From JAICYJ01 sp045806525 (GTDB taxonomy: Bacteria; Actinomycetota; Thermoleophilia; Gaiellales; JAICJC01), in contig JBJMJD010000105.1 of the NCBI GenBank assembly GCA_045806525.1, forward strand, positions 4,340 through 68,339: a stretch of DNA of 64,000 nucleotides. The letters are read 5' to 3'. Every line of letters starts with the position of its first letter. Position 1 is the stretch's first letter. Under the pieces are notes generated by a model, which saw only the letters and a list, made by a program, of their open reading frames with translations, was not told the origin of the DNA and searched no databases. The position numbers and the translations under genes are program-made. Below, one piece after another: positions 32,713-40,817 of the stretch.

Positions 32713-33812
32713 GCGGGGGCGTGCGGATCGGCGTGGTTGGGGCGGGAATGATCGCGCAGGTCGAGCATCTGCCAAACCTCGTATCGCTGGGCGACCGGTT
32801 CCAGCTGGTGGGCGTGGCCGATCCGTCGGCGCACGTTCGCGAAGCGGTGGCCGAGCGTCACGGGATCATCGCCGTGGAGGCGTTGCCCGACCTGCTCGAG
32901 CTGGGCCTGGACGCGCTGCTCGTGTCCACGCCTGACCCGCTGCACGCCGGCACGGTGGTGGCGGGGCTGGACGCCGGCCTGCATGTGTTCTGCGAGAAGC
33001 CGCTCTGCTACTCCGAGCGCGAGGCGGCCGAGATCATCGAGCGCCGCGACCGCGAGGGACTCGTCGTCCAGGTTGGTTACATGAAGCGATTCGACCCAAA
33101 CTACGAGGCGGCGCTGGACCTACTGCCGGAGGGCGGGGAGGGGCTCCGCTACATCTCGGTCGAGGTCAGCGACCCCGACTCGTGGCCGTTCGTCGCCCAC
33201 CGGCCGCTGCTTCGCGCCGACGACGTGCCCGCGGCGCTGGTCGAGGACGCCCGCGCCCTGCAGCGCGCTGAGGTGGCCGAGGTGCTGGGCGTGACCGTAG
33301 ACGGTGCGCACCTGCGCGGCTATGCCGACCCGCTCATGTCTGGCGTCATCCACACGGTCAACGCCGTGCACGGCATGCTCGAGCGAATGGGCATCGAGGA
33401 CGGCGACGTGGTCGGCGGTCACATCTGGTCGGGCGGCGAGTCCGCCTCCGGCACGGTGTCGCTGCTGGACGGCGCCGCGGCGTGGCATTTCGCCCAGGTG
33501 CTGGTACCGGGTATCGCGTGGTACCGGGAGCGCTACGTGCTGCACTTCGAGCAGACTGTGATCGAGATGCAGTTTCCGGCGCCCTACCTGAACAACCAGC
33601 AGACCGACCTGTGGGTGCGGCGCTCCCAGGGGCTGCGGCTGGACACCACGCACGTGCAGGCGGGGTACGGCGAGGCGTTTGTGCGGGAACTGGAAGGGTT
33701 TCACGCCGCCGTCACCGGGGCCGAGCCGGTGCGAAACACGGTCGAACAGGCGATGCGCGACGCACGGTTGCTTTCGGCCGTGGCACGCTGCGCGATTGAA
33801 ACGGACGGATGA
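32709..33812 (+). CDS. Gfo/Idh/MocA-family NAD(P)-dependent dehydrogenase (inositol dehydrogenase-like)
   Basis: A 367-residue dehydrogenase. The Rossmann motif VGAGMIAQVEH starts near residue 10, the E-K-P active-site Lys occurs in VFCEKPLCYS, and a catalytic His is likely in GVIHTVNAVHG. It oxidises a sugar or cyclitol carbon to a ketone with NAD(P). Between IolD and the aldolase it is well placed to be an inositol 2-dehydrogenase (IolG) or to act on a stereoisomer. The GTG at 32709 overlaps the IolD stop. A second, shorter Gfo/Idh protein is encoded at 35934. Confidence 0.88.
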   Translation: MSGGVRIGVVGAGMIAQVEHLPNLVSLGDRFQLVGVADPSAHVREAVAERHGIIAVEALPDLLELGLDALLVSTPDPLHAGTVVAGLDAGLHVFCEKPLCYSEREAAEIIERRDREGLVVQVGYMKRFDPNYEAALDLLPEGGEGLRYISVEVSDPDSWPFVAHRPLLRADDVPAALVEDARALQRAEVAEVLGVTVDGAHLRGYADPLMSGVIHTVNAVHGMLERMGIEDGDVVGGHIWSGGESASGTVSLLDGAAAWHFAQVLVPGIAWYRERYVLHFEQTVIEMQFPAPYLNNQQTDLWVRRSQGLRLDTTHVQAGYGEAFVRELEGFHAAVTGAEPVRNTVEQAMRDARLLSAVARCAIETDG

Positions 33813-34753
33813 GCGACCACCTTCACTCGGCCCAGCGCGCTCGCGCGCTCGACCAGCTCAGCTCGGCTCGGGGCGTGATCGCGGGGGCGGCGATCGACCA
33901 CCGTGACTCCCTGCAGGCGGTGCTCGCGAAGCGCGGGCTCGAGCTCGATCATGCCGGCATCACGCGGCTGAAGGTGCGGGTGGCGTCCGTGCTGGCGCCG
34001 GCCGCGACGATGGTGCTGCTCGACGCCGAATATGCCGCGGCGCAGGCCCTGGCGGCCGGTGCCGTGCCTGGCAGCACCGGCGTGGCCGTACCGCTTGAGG
34101 GAATGGGATACGGTGACGTTGCCAAGCTGGACGTGACCACCTTCCTCGAGGGCTGGTCGCCGGAGAAGGGCCGGCGGTTGGGCGCGTCCGGGGCGAAACT
34201 GCTGCTGCCCTACCGGGTCGACGTGGCCGACCAGGCGGAACGCCAGGAACGGGTCGTCGCCGAGGCGGTCGCGGGCTGCCGGGCGGCCGGCCTGGCGTTG
34301 ATCCTCGAGCCGATCGTCTACAAACGGGAGAACGAGGAGCGGGCCGGAGGCGACCGTTTCGGGGAGCTGGTGGTCGAGGGAGCGCGGCGGCTGGCCACGC
34401 TCGAACCGGATGTGCTTAAGCTGCAGTATCCCGGGTCGGCCGAGGCCTGCGCGGACGTCGATGACGCCTGCGGATCGCTGATCCCGTGGGTGCTCCTGGG
34501 TGGAGGTGCCGACCCCGCCGTGCTCGAGGGCCAGATCGAAGACGCCTGCCGGGCAGGGGCCAGTGGCTTCATCGTCGGGCGCACGCTGTTCGACGCGGCG
34601 CTGGTGGAGGACGAGGCCGAGTCCGAACGGGCGCTTCACGAGCAGTGCCGGCCGCTGCTGGAGCGGCTGGCCGGGATCGCCGAGCGTCTGGCTCAGCCCT
34701 GGCGCGAGCGGCTGGGGGCGCTGCCGACCCCGGGTGACGGCTGGTACCGGTGA
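33809..34753 (+). CDS. LacD/DeoC-type class I aldolase
   Basis: A 314-residue aldolase resembling tagatose-1,6-bisphosphate aldolase LacD and its actinobacterial relatives. Recognisable are VIAGAAIDHRDSLQ at the first strand, the Schiff-base Lys region GASGAKLLLPYRVD, LEPIVYKRENEE and the LEPDVLKLQYPG strand with a second Lys, ending in a phosphate-binding GASGFIVGRTLF. In this regulon it is the only aldolase and the kinase lacks the DUF2090 domain, so it probably performs the 6-phospho-5-dehydro-2-deoxygluconate cleavage normally done by IolJ. The ATG overlaps the upstream stop. That role is inference. Confidence 0.83.
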   Translation: MSDHLHSAQRARALDQLSSARGVIAGAAIDHRDSLQAVLAKRGLELDHAGITRLKVRVASVLAPAATMVLLDAEYAAAQALAAGAVPGSTGVAVPLEGMGYGDVAKLDVTTFLEGWSPEKGRRLGASGAKLLLPYRVDVADQAERQERVVAEAVAGCRAAGLALILEPIVYKRENEERAGGDRFGELVVEGARRLATLEPDVLKLQYPGSAEACADVDDACGSLIPWVLLGGGADPAVLEGQIEDACRAGASGFIVGRTLFDAALVEDEAESERALHEQCRPLLERLAGIAERLAQPWRERLGALPTPGDGWYR

Positions 34754-34755
34754 GT

Positions 34756-35916
34756 TCAGCCGGCCCCGTTCGGGGCCACCACCACCTTCATCGCCGCGCC
34801 GGTCTGGGCCAGCGCCAGCGCGTCTTCAACCTGCTCGAGACCGACCTCGTGCGTGATCGCCCGCGCGAACGGCAGCCGATCTTGGTGGCGCGCGAGCATG
34901 GCCAGGCTGGGGCCGTACTGCTCGAGCGTCTCTCCGCCGACGCCCAGCACCGACACGCCCTTGGCGCAGATGTGGCGGTTGGGGTTGATCTCGACCGGTC
35001 CCATGTCGACGAACGCGCCGGCCTCGATCACGGTGCCGCCGGCACGCACCAGCTCCAGCGACTCGAGGAACGTCACGGAGACGCCAGAGCAGTCGACCAC
35101 GACATCGGCGCCGAGGCCACCAGTGTGGTCGCGCAGCGCGCCCACCCGTTCGTCCACGGTCGTGGCGGCGCTGTTCAGGCACAGGTCGGCGCCGAAGGCG
35201 CGCGCGTGCTCGAGCCGCTCGTCCATCAGGTCGACAGCGACCAGGCGGCCGGCACCCAGCATCTCGGCCTTGGCAAGGTGCATCAGGCCGAGCGGGCCGA
35301 GGCCGACCACTGCGACCGTGTCGCCAAGCCGGAAGCCGCCGCCCAGCGCCTGCATCGAGCGGGCGGCGTCCAAGCCGTGGGTGACGGCCAGCACCTCGGT
35401 CAGCGCCGCCAGCTTGGAGGGCAGCTCGTCGGGCACGCGAAACAGGCGCGTGCCCGGCAGCAGGTACATGCGCTCGGCCCATCCTCCGAACAGATGCGGA
35501 GGCTCGGCGCAGGTGAGCGAGTTGCCGTAGTCGTCGAGAGCGGTGCAAAGGTAGTACGGGTAGCCCTCGCCCAGGCAGAACCGGCAGCGGCCGCAGGTCA
35601 CGTTGGGCGCGGGCACCACCCTGTCGCCGACTCCGAGAGGCAGGCCCAGCGCGTCCACGGGCGGCGGTCCGTCGCCGATCGCCTCGATCACGCCCACGTT
35701 CTCGTGGCCGCAGATGATCGGGTACGGAACCGGACGCTCGTGGTCGGTGCCGGCATACTGCAGGCTCTCACCTCGCCAGGTGTGCTTGTCGGTACCGCAG
35801 ATGCCGCTGTAGAGCATGCGCAGCAAGGCTGCCCCGGGCGCGGGGTCGGGCTCCGGGAACCGCTCGACGGTCAGGCTGCCGGGACCGTGCATGACCGCTG
35901 CGCGGACGTCGCTCAT
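34756..35916 (-). CDS. Zinc-dependent alcohol dehydrogenase (MDR family)
   Basis: A 386-residue medium-chain dehydrogenase. The catalytic zinc ligands appear as SGICGTDKHTW (Cys) and CGHENVG (His-Glu), the structural zinc loop as C-x2-C-x2-C-x7-C in VTCGRCRFCLGEGYPYYLC, and the nucleotide fold as VAVVGLGPLGLMHLAKAEML. It oxidises a polyol or sugar alcohol using NAD(P). It converges on the aldolase with two bases between stops and is divergent from the Gfo/Idh gene by only 17 bases. Oxidation of an alternative polyol into the pathway is a reasonable guess. Confidence 0.92.
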   Translation of the reverse strand: MSDVRAAVMHGPGSLTVERFPEPDPAPGAALLRMLYSGICGTDKHTWRGESLQYAGTDHERPVPYPIICGHENVGVIEAIGDGPPPVDALGLPLGVGDRVVPAPNVTCGRCRFCLGEGYPYYLCTALDDYGNSLTCAEPPHLFGGWAERMYLLPGTRLFRVPDELPSKLAALTEVLAVTHGLDAARSMQALGGGFRLGDTVAVVGLGPLGLMHLAKAEMLGAGRLVAVDLMDERLEHARAFGADLCLNSAATTVDERVGALRDHTGGLGADVVVDCSGVSVTFLESLELVRAGGTVIEAGAFVDMGPVEINPNRHICAKGVSVLGVGGETLEQYGPSLAMLARHQDRLPFARAITHEVGLEQVEDALALAQTGAAMKVVVAPNGAG

Positions 35917-35924
35917 GAGGGTGC

Positions 35925-35930
35925 AGCTTA
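35925..35930 (-). promoter_or_regulatory. -10-like element before MDR dehydrogenase
   Basis: On the minus strand TAAGCT lies eight bases before ATG 35916 in the 17-base gap between divergent starts. A promoter here must have its -35 inside the coding sequence of the opposite gene. Confidence 0.3.
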
Positions 35931-35933
35931 CCG

Positions 35934-36836
35934 GTGAGCGAGCCGGCGATGATCGCGGTGGTGGGCGCCGGGCGGATGGGCAGCGTGCACATGCGGGCGC
36001 TGGGCGAGACGCGTCTGGCCCGGCTGGCGGCGGTGGTCGAGCCGCTGGCGAAGCCGCGCGAGCGGGCGGCGCGGCTGTACGGCGTGCCCCCGTTCGCGGC
36101 GCTCGATGAGCTGTTCGCGAGCGGACTGGCGGAGGGAGTGGTGATCACGGCGCCGACCGATCTGCATCTGCGCCTGGTCGGAGACTGTGTGAGGGCCGGC
36201 GTGCCGGTGTTCTGCGAGAAGCCGTGCGGTCTCAGTGCGGATCAGGCGGGGCAGGCGGCGGCCGTGGCAAGCGCGGCGGGGCTTCCGCTACAGGTCGGGT
36301 ACTACCGCCGGTTTCTGCCGGAGCTGGTGGCGCTGCGTCAGCGGATCGCCGCAGGGCGGCTTGGCGAGCTGTCGCTGGTCGTCCTCAACCAGTGGGACGA
36401 GCACCCGCCGTCGGCCGAGTTCGAGCGGCGCAGCGGCGGCATCGTGGTCGACATGGGCGTGCATGAGATCGATCAGCTGCGCTGGCTGACCGGGCAGGAG
36501 GTCGAGCAGGTGGCGGCGCTGACGCCAGCTCCCGGAGACCAGTCGAGCGCGGTGATCTCGCTGCGTCTGTCGGGCGGCACGCTTGGAGCCATCACGCTCG
36601 GGCGGCGGTTCCCGCATCCGGACTCGTGCTGGATGGAGGTGGTCGGGACGGCCGGGTACGAGCGGCTGCCGTTCGTCTGGGCCGAGCAGGGCGAGAAGGT
36701 GGTGCTGGCGGGGATCGCCACCGAGCTGGATGCGTTCGCGGCGACGGTGCGCGGGGCGCCCATGGCCGGACCGGGCGGCGCCGATGCGGTGGCGGCGCTG
36801 GAGGTCGCGGAGCAGATCGACCGGTGCCTGAGGTGA
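35934..36836 (+). CDS. Gfo/Idh/MocA-family dehydrogenase, second
   Basis: A 300-residue dehydrogenase, shorter than the 367-residue relative at 32709. The Rossmann motif VVGAGRMGSVHM, the Lys of VFCEKPCGLS and the catalytic segment VDMGVHEIDQLRWLTG are all clear and typical of inositol 2-dehydrogenase and related enzymes. It is the better IolG candidate by its classic DMGVHxID motif. The GTG at 35934 is 17 bases from the start of the divergent MDR gene; its stop overlaps a NUDIX gene by four bases. Substrate specificity cannot be read from sequence. Confidence 0.88.
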   Translation: MSEPAMIAVVGAGRMGSVHMRALGETRLARLAAVVEPLAKPRERAARLYGVPPFAALDELFASGLAEGVVITAPTDLHLRLVGDCVRAGVPVFCEKPCGLSADQAGQAAAVASAAGLPLQVGYYRRFLPELVALRQRIAAGRLGELSLVVLNQWDEHPPSAEFERRSGGIVVDMGVHEIDQLRWLTGQEVEQVAALTPAPGDQSSAVISLRLSGGTLGAITLGRRFPHPDSCWMEVVGTAGYERLPFVWAEQGEKVVLAGIATELDAFAATVRGAPMAGPGGADAVAALEVAEQIDRCLR

Positions 36837-37210
36837 CCGGCCGCGGACCGCGGGCCGGTGCCGATGCGCTGGTGCAGAACCAGCGAGGCGAGGTGCTGCT
36901 GGTGCGACGGGCCGATGACGGGCGCTGGGCGATGCCGGGCGGCTGGGTCGATCCGGGCGAGACGCCGGAGCAGGCCGTCGTGCGCGAGGTTGTGGAGGAG
37001 ACGGGGCTAGAGGTCTCGGCGCCCCGTCTCGTGCACACGGAGCAGCGCCCGCAGAGCATCCATTACACCTTCCGGTGCCGGCTCGACGGCGGCCGGCTGC
37101 GGGCATCCGAGGAGTCGCTTGAGGTTGCGTTTCGTACGCCGGACCAGGTCGGCCAGTGGCACACGGACCACCACGAGCGTCTGCTGGCCGCGATGGGGGT
37201 GGACGAGTGA
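36833..37210 (+). CDS. NUDIX hydrolase
   Basis: A 125-residue NUDIX protein with a complete NUDIX box: G-W-V-D-P-G-E-T-P, then REVVEETGLEV, carrying the metal-binding Glu residues. It hydrolyses a nucleoside diphosphate linked to another group, such as an oxidised nucleotide or ADP-sugar. The GTG at 36833 overlaps the stop of the Gfo/Idh gene; longer in-frame starts would be inside that gene. It is probably a passenger of the operon. Confidence 0.9.
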   Translation: MTGRGPRAGADALVQNQRGEVLLVRRADDGRWAMPGGWVDPGETPEQAVVREVVEETGLEVSAPRLVHTEQRPQSIHYTFRCRLDGGRLRASEESLEVAFRTPDQVGQWHTDHHERLLAAMGVDE

Positions 37211-37286
37211 AGTCTCGGAGCCGGACCGCCTCGGCGCCCCTGCGGCGGCACCGCTTGTGACCGCAGTCCCTTGGATGGTCGACTGT

Positions 37287-37763
37287 TCAGTGGCCCGATA
37301 TCCGGGTCACGTCGACCCGGATCGGAACCGCGTAGTCGGCGGCGAACGACGCCGGCGTCCAACCGTTCCTGCTGATTCGCTCACCGTACTTCGCGATGTA
37401 GGCATCGACCCCGTCCGCCCCCGGATCATCGCTGACCCGTGCCCGGCCGGATACCACCACCACGTCGCCGCCGGCGCCGTCTCCGTCCAGGTGCACGGAC
37501 ACGCGCGGGTTGGCCGCGATGTTGCGGAGCTTGGGCGCGCCGGGTCTGCTGTAGATCAGGAGGCTGCCGGCGCCGTCCCACAGAAACCAGACCGGCACCG
37601 GCACCGGAGCGCCGGCCGGGTTGACCGTAACCAGCCAGCCGATCAACTCCTCGCGCAGGCGCCGATTGGCGCGAGCGCCGAACTCCGTGGTCAGGTCGAG
37701 CAGCTGCGGTTCAGCCGACGTTCGTGGCCGCCCCGTCCGGCGCTGCCAGGCCAGCCCGCGCAC
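37287..37763 (-). CDS. F420/PNPOx-type oxidoreductase (Rv3369-like)
   Basis: A split-barrel protein of the pyridoxamine-5'-phosphate oxidase fold, matching the actinobacterial PPOX-class F420-dependent group (TIGR03667 type): LTTEFGARANRRLREELIGW, VPVWFLWDGAGSLLIYS, KLRNIAANPRVSVHLDGDG and the terminal YAVPIRVDVTRI. Such proteins bind F420 or a flavin and reduce small molecules. The only standard in-frame start before the conserved region is GTG 37763, which overlaps the PfkB gene by 53 bases and gives 158 residues, about 20 more than usual; a non-standard CTG start near the family's normal N-terminus is possible. Confidence 0.83.
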   Translation of the reverse strand: MRGLAWQRRTGRPRTSAEPQLLDLTTEFGARANRRLREELIGWLVTVNPAGAPVPVPVWFLWDGAGSLLIYSRPGAPKLRNIAANPRVSVHLDGDGAGGDVVVVSGRARVSDDPGADGVDAYIAKYGERISRNGWTPASFAADYAVPIRVDVTRISGH

Positions 37764-38619
37764 CTTCCTCGAGCAGCCGCTGCAGCGAGACCGCCCCGGC
37801 CACGGCGGTGGGCGTCGCGACCGACAGCGTCGCGTAGATCACGGCCCACCGCAACCGGTCGGAGGGTGTGACTCCCAGCTGATCGGCCCAGATGTACGCG
37901 GCCACCAGCAGGTCGCCGGCGCCGGTGGCGTCCACCACCGGCACGTGATCGAATGGCGCTGTTCCGGCATCCACGCGCTCGCCCTCGACCGACGCCACCG
38001 CGCCCCTGGCTCCCAGCGTCACGACAACCGTCGGGACGACAGCGCCGAGCACCCTGATGGCGGCGTCGAGATCGTCGGCACCGGACAGCACCATCGCTTC
38101 GCCCTCGCTCAGGAACAGCGCCCGCGCCACCGACAGCTTGGCCGGCGGCCGTCCGGCGAATGCGCGCGCGTCGTCATCGCCGCAGGTGACGTAGGCGGCC
38201 GCCCCCTCGGGTACCACGTACAGCAGGTCGAGGTTGACCGATACCGCCCGGGGCGACAGGGCGGCCACGTCGGCCGCGCTCGAGCGCACCCCCGGATCGA
38301 CGGTCACCATCGCGCGGTCGTCGCCGACCGGCAACACCACCGTGGTGGGCGTGCGTGGCGCCTTTCGAGAGACGATCTCGATCCCGTCGCCGCGGAGCAC
38401 CTCGATCACCAGGTCGCCGGCCACGTCGTCGCCCAGCGGCGACGCCAGCGCCGTCGCCAGGCCGAGCCTGGCGGCCCCGACCGCGGTGATCGCTCCGCCG
38501 CCGGGAGATCGCAGCAGGTCGCTGCCGAATCGCTCCTCGCCCAGCGCCGGCAGTGCCTCCAGCCCCGTGAACGTGAGGTCGAGGAAGGCCGGAGTGGCAA
38601 CCGCTAGATCGTATCCCAT
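37711..38619 (-). CDS. PfkB-family carbohydrate kinase, first of a paralogous pair
   Basis: A 302-residue ribokinase-fold kinase with the substrate-site segment LRSPGGGAITAVGAARLGL and the catalytic VDATGAGDLLVAAYIWADQL. Its N-terminus (LDLTFTGLEALPALGEERFG) is clearly paralogous to that of the kinase at 40814 (LDITFSGMGAMPALGEERMA), a pattern I do not associate with any named kinase. ATG 38619 follows TATCCT by eight bases. It lies 40 bases downstream of the GntR gene on the same strand, so regulator and kinase may share transcripts as well as having this internal promoter. Confidence 0.9.
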   Translation of the reverse strand: MGYDLAVATPAFLDLTFTGLEALPALGEERFGSDLLRSPGGGAITAVGAARLGLATALASPLGDDVAGDLVIEVLRGDGIEIVSRKAPRTPTTVVLPVGDDRAMVTVDPGVRSSAADVAALSPRAVSVNLDLLYVVPEGAAAYVTCGDDDARAFAGRPPAKLSVARALFLSEGEAMVLSGADDLDAAIRVLGAVVPTVVVTLGARGAVASVEGERVDAGTAPFDHVPVVDATGAGDLLVAAYIWADQLGVTPSDRLRWAVIYATLSVATPTAVAGAVSLQRLLEEGARAGLAAPDGAATNVG

Positions 38620-38627
38620 CGGCGGCG

Positions 38628-38633
38628 AGGATA
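38628..38633 (-). promoter_or_regulatory. -10-like element before PfkB kinase
   Basis: On the minus strand TATCCT is eight bases from ATG 38619. No Shine-Dalgarno precedes the start and the -35 is not convincing. Confidence 0.3.
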
Positions 38634-38659
38634 GCGCACCGGTCGGCGCCCGGGTTTGC

Positions 38660-39454
38660 CTACGGGCGACCCTCGCGGGCGGCTGCGCGCAGGCCCTCGA
38701 CCTCCGGCGCAAGCTGGGTCGTTCGGTACCGCCAGCGATCGCCGCGGTTGGCCAGCAGGGCGTGCTCGAGCGGGTCGCCGTGCTGGTCGAGGACGGTCTC
38801 CTGGACGACGAGCAGCGGCGCGCCGGTGGGCACGTCCAGCAGCCGGGCGGTGCGGGCGTCGGCCGTGACCGCTCGCAGCGTGCAGTCGCGGTCACCCGGG
38901 ACCAGGCCGCACCCCTGTGCCAGCGCCCCGTACAACGACGCGGTCTCGAACTGGACATCCTGCAGAGCGTGGGCCAGCCGTCCGGGCATGCATGACCGGT
39001 CGAGCGAGAGCGCCACCCCGTCCACCAGCCGCACCCGCTCCAGCTCGAAAACGTCGTCGCCAGGCGGCAGCCGCAGGGCCTCAGCCTCGGCCGCCGACGC
39101 GGCCCGCAGCCGCTGGTTCAGCACCTGCGACGCCAGCGTCACCCCCGACTCGTGGGCCCACTCGGTCAGGCTGCGAGGGCCGTGCGCAAGCTCAACCACC
39201 TGCGCCGCCGCAACGTACCAGCCGTGGCGCCCGGCCGCTGTCAGCAGGCCTTTCGCCTCCAGGTCGAGCAGCGCTCGTCGCAGCGTGTTTCGGGAGACGC
39301 CGAGCCGCGCGCACAGCTCGCGCTCCGGCGCCAGCCGCTGTCCTGCCGGCAGCCGTCCGCCGGCCATGTCGGCGCGCAGCGAGCGTGCGACGCGCCGGAA
39401 CAGCGGCTCGCTGCCGCGGGCGTCGTTGGGCGGGCCGGTGAGAGCGCTTGACAC
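38660..39454 (-). CDS. GntR-family (HutC/UTRA subfamily) transcriptional regulator
   Basis: A 264-residue regulator. The N-terminal winged helix (about residues 18-80) contains LPAGQRLAPERELCARLGVS and RNTLRRALLDLEAKGLL, typical of GntR proteins; the rest matches the UTRA ligand domain, with DDVFELERVRLVDG and the C-terminal VVQETVLDQHGDPLEHALL. UTRA domains sense sugar phosphates or related metabolites. The GTG at 39454 is preceded by AGAGG at good spacing; this Shine-Dalgarno lies within an inverted repeat that also covers the promoter of the divergent GH4 gene, so it probably represses both. Confidence 0.9.
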   Translation of the reverse strand: MSSALTGPPNDARGSEPLFRRVARSLRADMAGGRLPAGQRLAPERELCARLGVSRNTLRRALLDLEAKGLLTAAGRHGWYVAAAQVVELAHGPRSLTEWAHESGVTLASQVLNQRLRAASAAEAEALRLPPGDDVFELERVRLVDGVALSLDRSCMPGRLAHALQDVQFETASLYGALAQGCGLVPGDRDCTLRAVTADARTARLLDVPTGAPLLVVQETVLDQHGDPLEHALLANRGDRWRYRTTQLAPEVEGLRAAAREGRP

Positions 39455-39477
39455 TGGTGGTACCTCTTTGGTACTAC
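39448..39477 (+). promoter_or_regulatory. GH4 operon promoter with GntR operator candidate
   Basis: TTGACA (39448-39453) and TACTAC (39472-39477) are 18 bases apart, and TACTAC is eight bases before the GTG at 39486, again leaderless. Inside lies an inverted repeat, GTGGTACC (39457-39464) and GGTACTAC (39470-39477), with one mismatch and a five-base spacer, the size expected for a HutC-type GntR dimer. Confidence 0.55.
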
Positions 39478-39485
39478 TGGCGGTC

Positions 39486-40817
39486 GTGAAGCTAACCCTA
39501 GTCGGAGCCGGCGGATTTCGCACGCCGGCGATCTATCGCGCGTTGGTCGCCGGAGCCGGCACGACCCGCTTCGATGAGGTCGTGCTGTTCGACCCCAACG
39601 CGGAGCGGCTGGAGCAGATCGGCGCCGTGCTGGCCGGGATCGACGCCGAGCTGGGCGACCGAGTCGCCTACCGCAGCTCCGGCGATCTGCGCGACGCCCT
39701 GGAGGGCGCCGACGTCGTCTACTGCGCCATCCGCGTTGGGGGACTCGAGGGCCGACTGCTGGACGAGCGGATCGCCGTGGACGCCGGCGCGATCGGCCAG
39801 GAGACGACCGGCGCCGGCGGCATCGCGTTCGCCCTGCGTACGGTGCCCGCCGCCACCGCCATCGCAGAGCAGGTCGCCCAGCACGCCCCGGATGCCCTGT
39901 TCATCAACTTCACCAACCCCGCCGGCCTGGTCACCGAGGCGCTGCAGCGGGTGCTCGGAGATCGCGTGGTCGGCATCTGCGACGCTCCTCCCGACATGTG
40001 CCAGCGGGTGGCAACCGCGCTCGGCATGCCGCTCGACCAGCTGTGGTTCGACTACTTCGGCATCAACCACCTGGGCTGGCTGCGCGCGGTGCGACACCGC
40101 GAGCGCGACCTGCTGCCCGGGCTGCTGGCCGACGACGATCGGCTGGCCGGGTTCGAGGAGGGCCGCCTGTTCGGCGGCGAGTGGCTGCGAGCCGTCGGGA
40201 TGCTGCCAAACGAGTACCTCTACTACTACTACTTTGAGCACGAGGCGCTCGCATCGATGCAGGGCGGCAACCTCCGCGCCTCGGTGCTGCTCTCCCAGCA
40301 GAGCATCTTCTATGAAGGCAACGGTGACGCCCTGGCGCGCTGGAAAGCCGCGAACTCGGCCCGCGAGGCGTCCTACATGGCCGAGGCCTGGTCGTCGCGG
40401 GGCGTCGAGATGGCGGAGGTGAGCGCCGCCCGGGAGCCCGGTGGCTACGGCGGCGTTGCCCTGCAGATCGTGGACGCCATGGTCAACGCGCGGCCGCAGG
40501 TGATGATCCTGAACACGGCCAACCGCTCCAGCATGCCATTCCTGGACGAACAGGCGGTGGTGGAAGTGCCGTGCTTGGTGGGGCCCGGCGGTGTCATCCC
40601 GGTCGCCGTCGGGGACGTCCCGATGGAGGCCAAGGGCCTGATCCTGCAGGTGCGCGCGTCCGAGCGGGCCGCGATCGACGCCGCCCTCAGCGGCTCGCGG
40701 CGCGAGGCCCTGCGGTCGCTGGCGCTGCATCCATTGGTTCCCTCGGTCGAGGTGGCCGAGCGGATCCTGGACGGCTACCTGGCCGAGCACCCGGCGCTGG
40801 CGGGGCGGTTCGCGTGA
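39486..40817 (+). CDS. GH4 family glycosidase (6-phospho-beta-glucosidase-like)
   Basis: A 443-residue family 4 glycosidase, an NAD- and Mn-dependent enzyme class that works by oxidation-elimination. Present are the nucleotide loop VGAGGFRTPAIYRAL, GQETTGAGGIAFALRT, NFTNPAGLVTEALQR, the metal Cys in GICDAP and the metal His in GINHLGW. By these motifs it is nearest to 6-phospho-beta-glucosidases. No PTS is encoded nearby, so the phosphorylated substrate may be produced by the kinase encoded next (40814). The GTG start has no Shine-Dalgarno, in keeping with the leaderless promoter upstream. Confidence 0.9.
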   Translation: MKLTLVGAGGFRTPAIYRALVAGAGTTRFDEVVLFDPNAERLEQIGAVLAGIDAELGDRVAYRSSGDLRDALEGADVVYCAIRVGGLEGRLLDERIAVDAGAIGQETTGAGGIAFALRTVPAATAIAEQVAQHAPDALFINFTNPAGLVTEALQRVLGDRVVGICDAPPDMCQRVATALGMPLDQLWFDYFGINHLGWLRAVRHRERDLLPGLLADDDRLAGFEEGRLFGGEWLRAVGMLPNEYLYYYYFEHEALASMQGGNLRASVLLSQQSIFYEGNGDALARWKAANSAREASYMAEAWSSRGVEMAEVSAAREPGGYGGVALQIVDAMVNARPQVMILNTANRSSMPFLDEQAVVEVPCLVGPGGVIPVAVGDVPMEAKGLILQVRASERAAIDAALSGSRREALRSLALHPLVPSVEVAERILDGYLAEHPALAGRFA

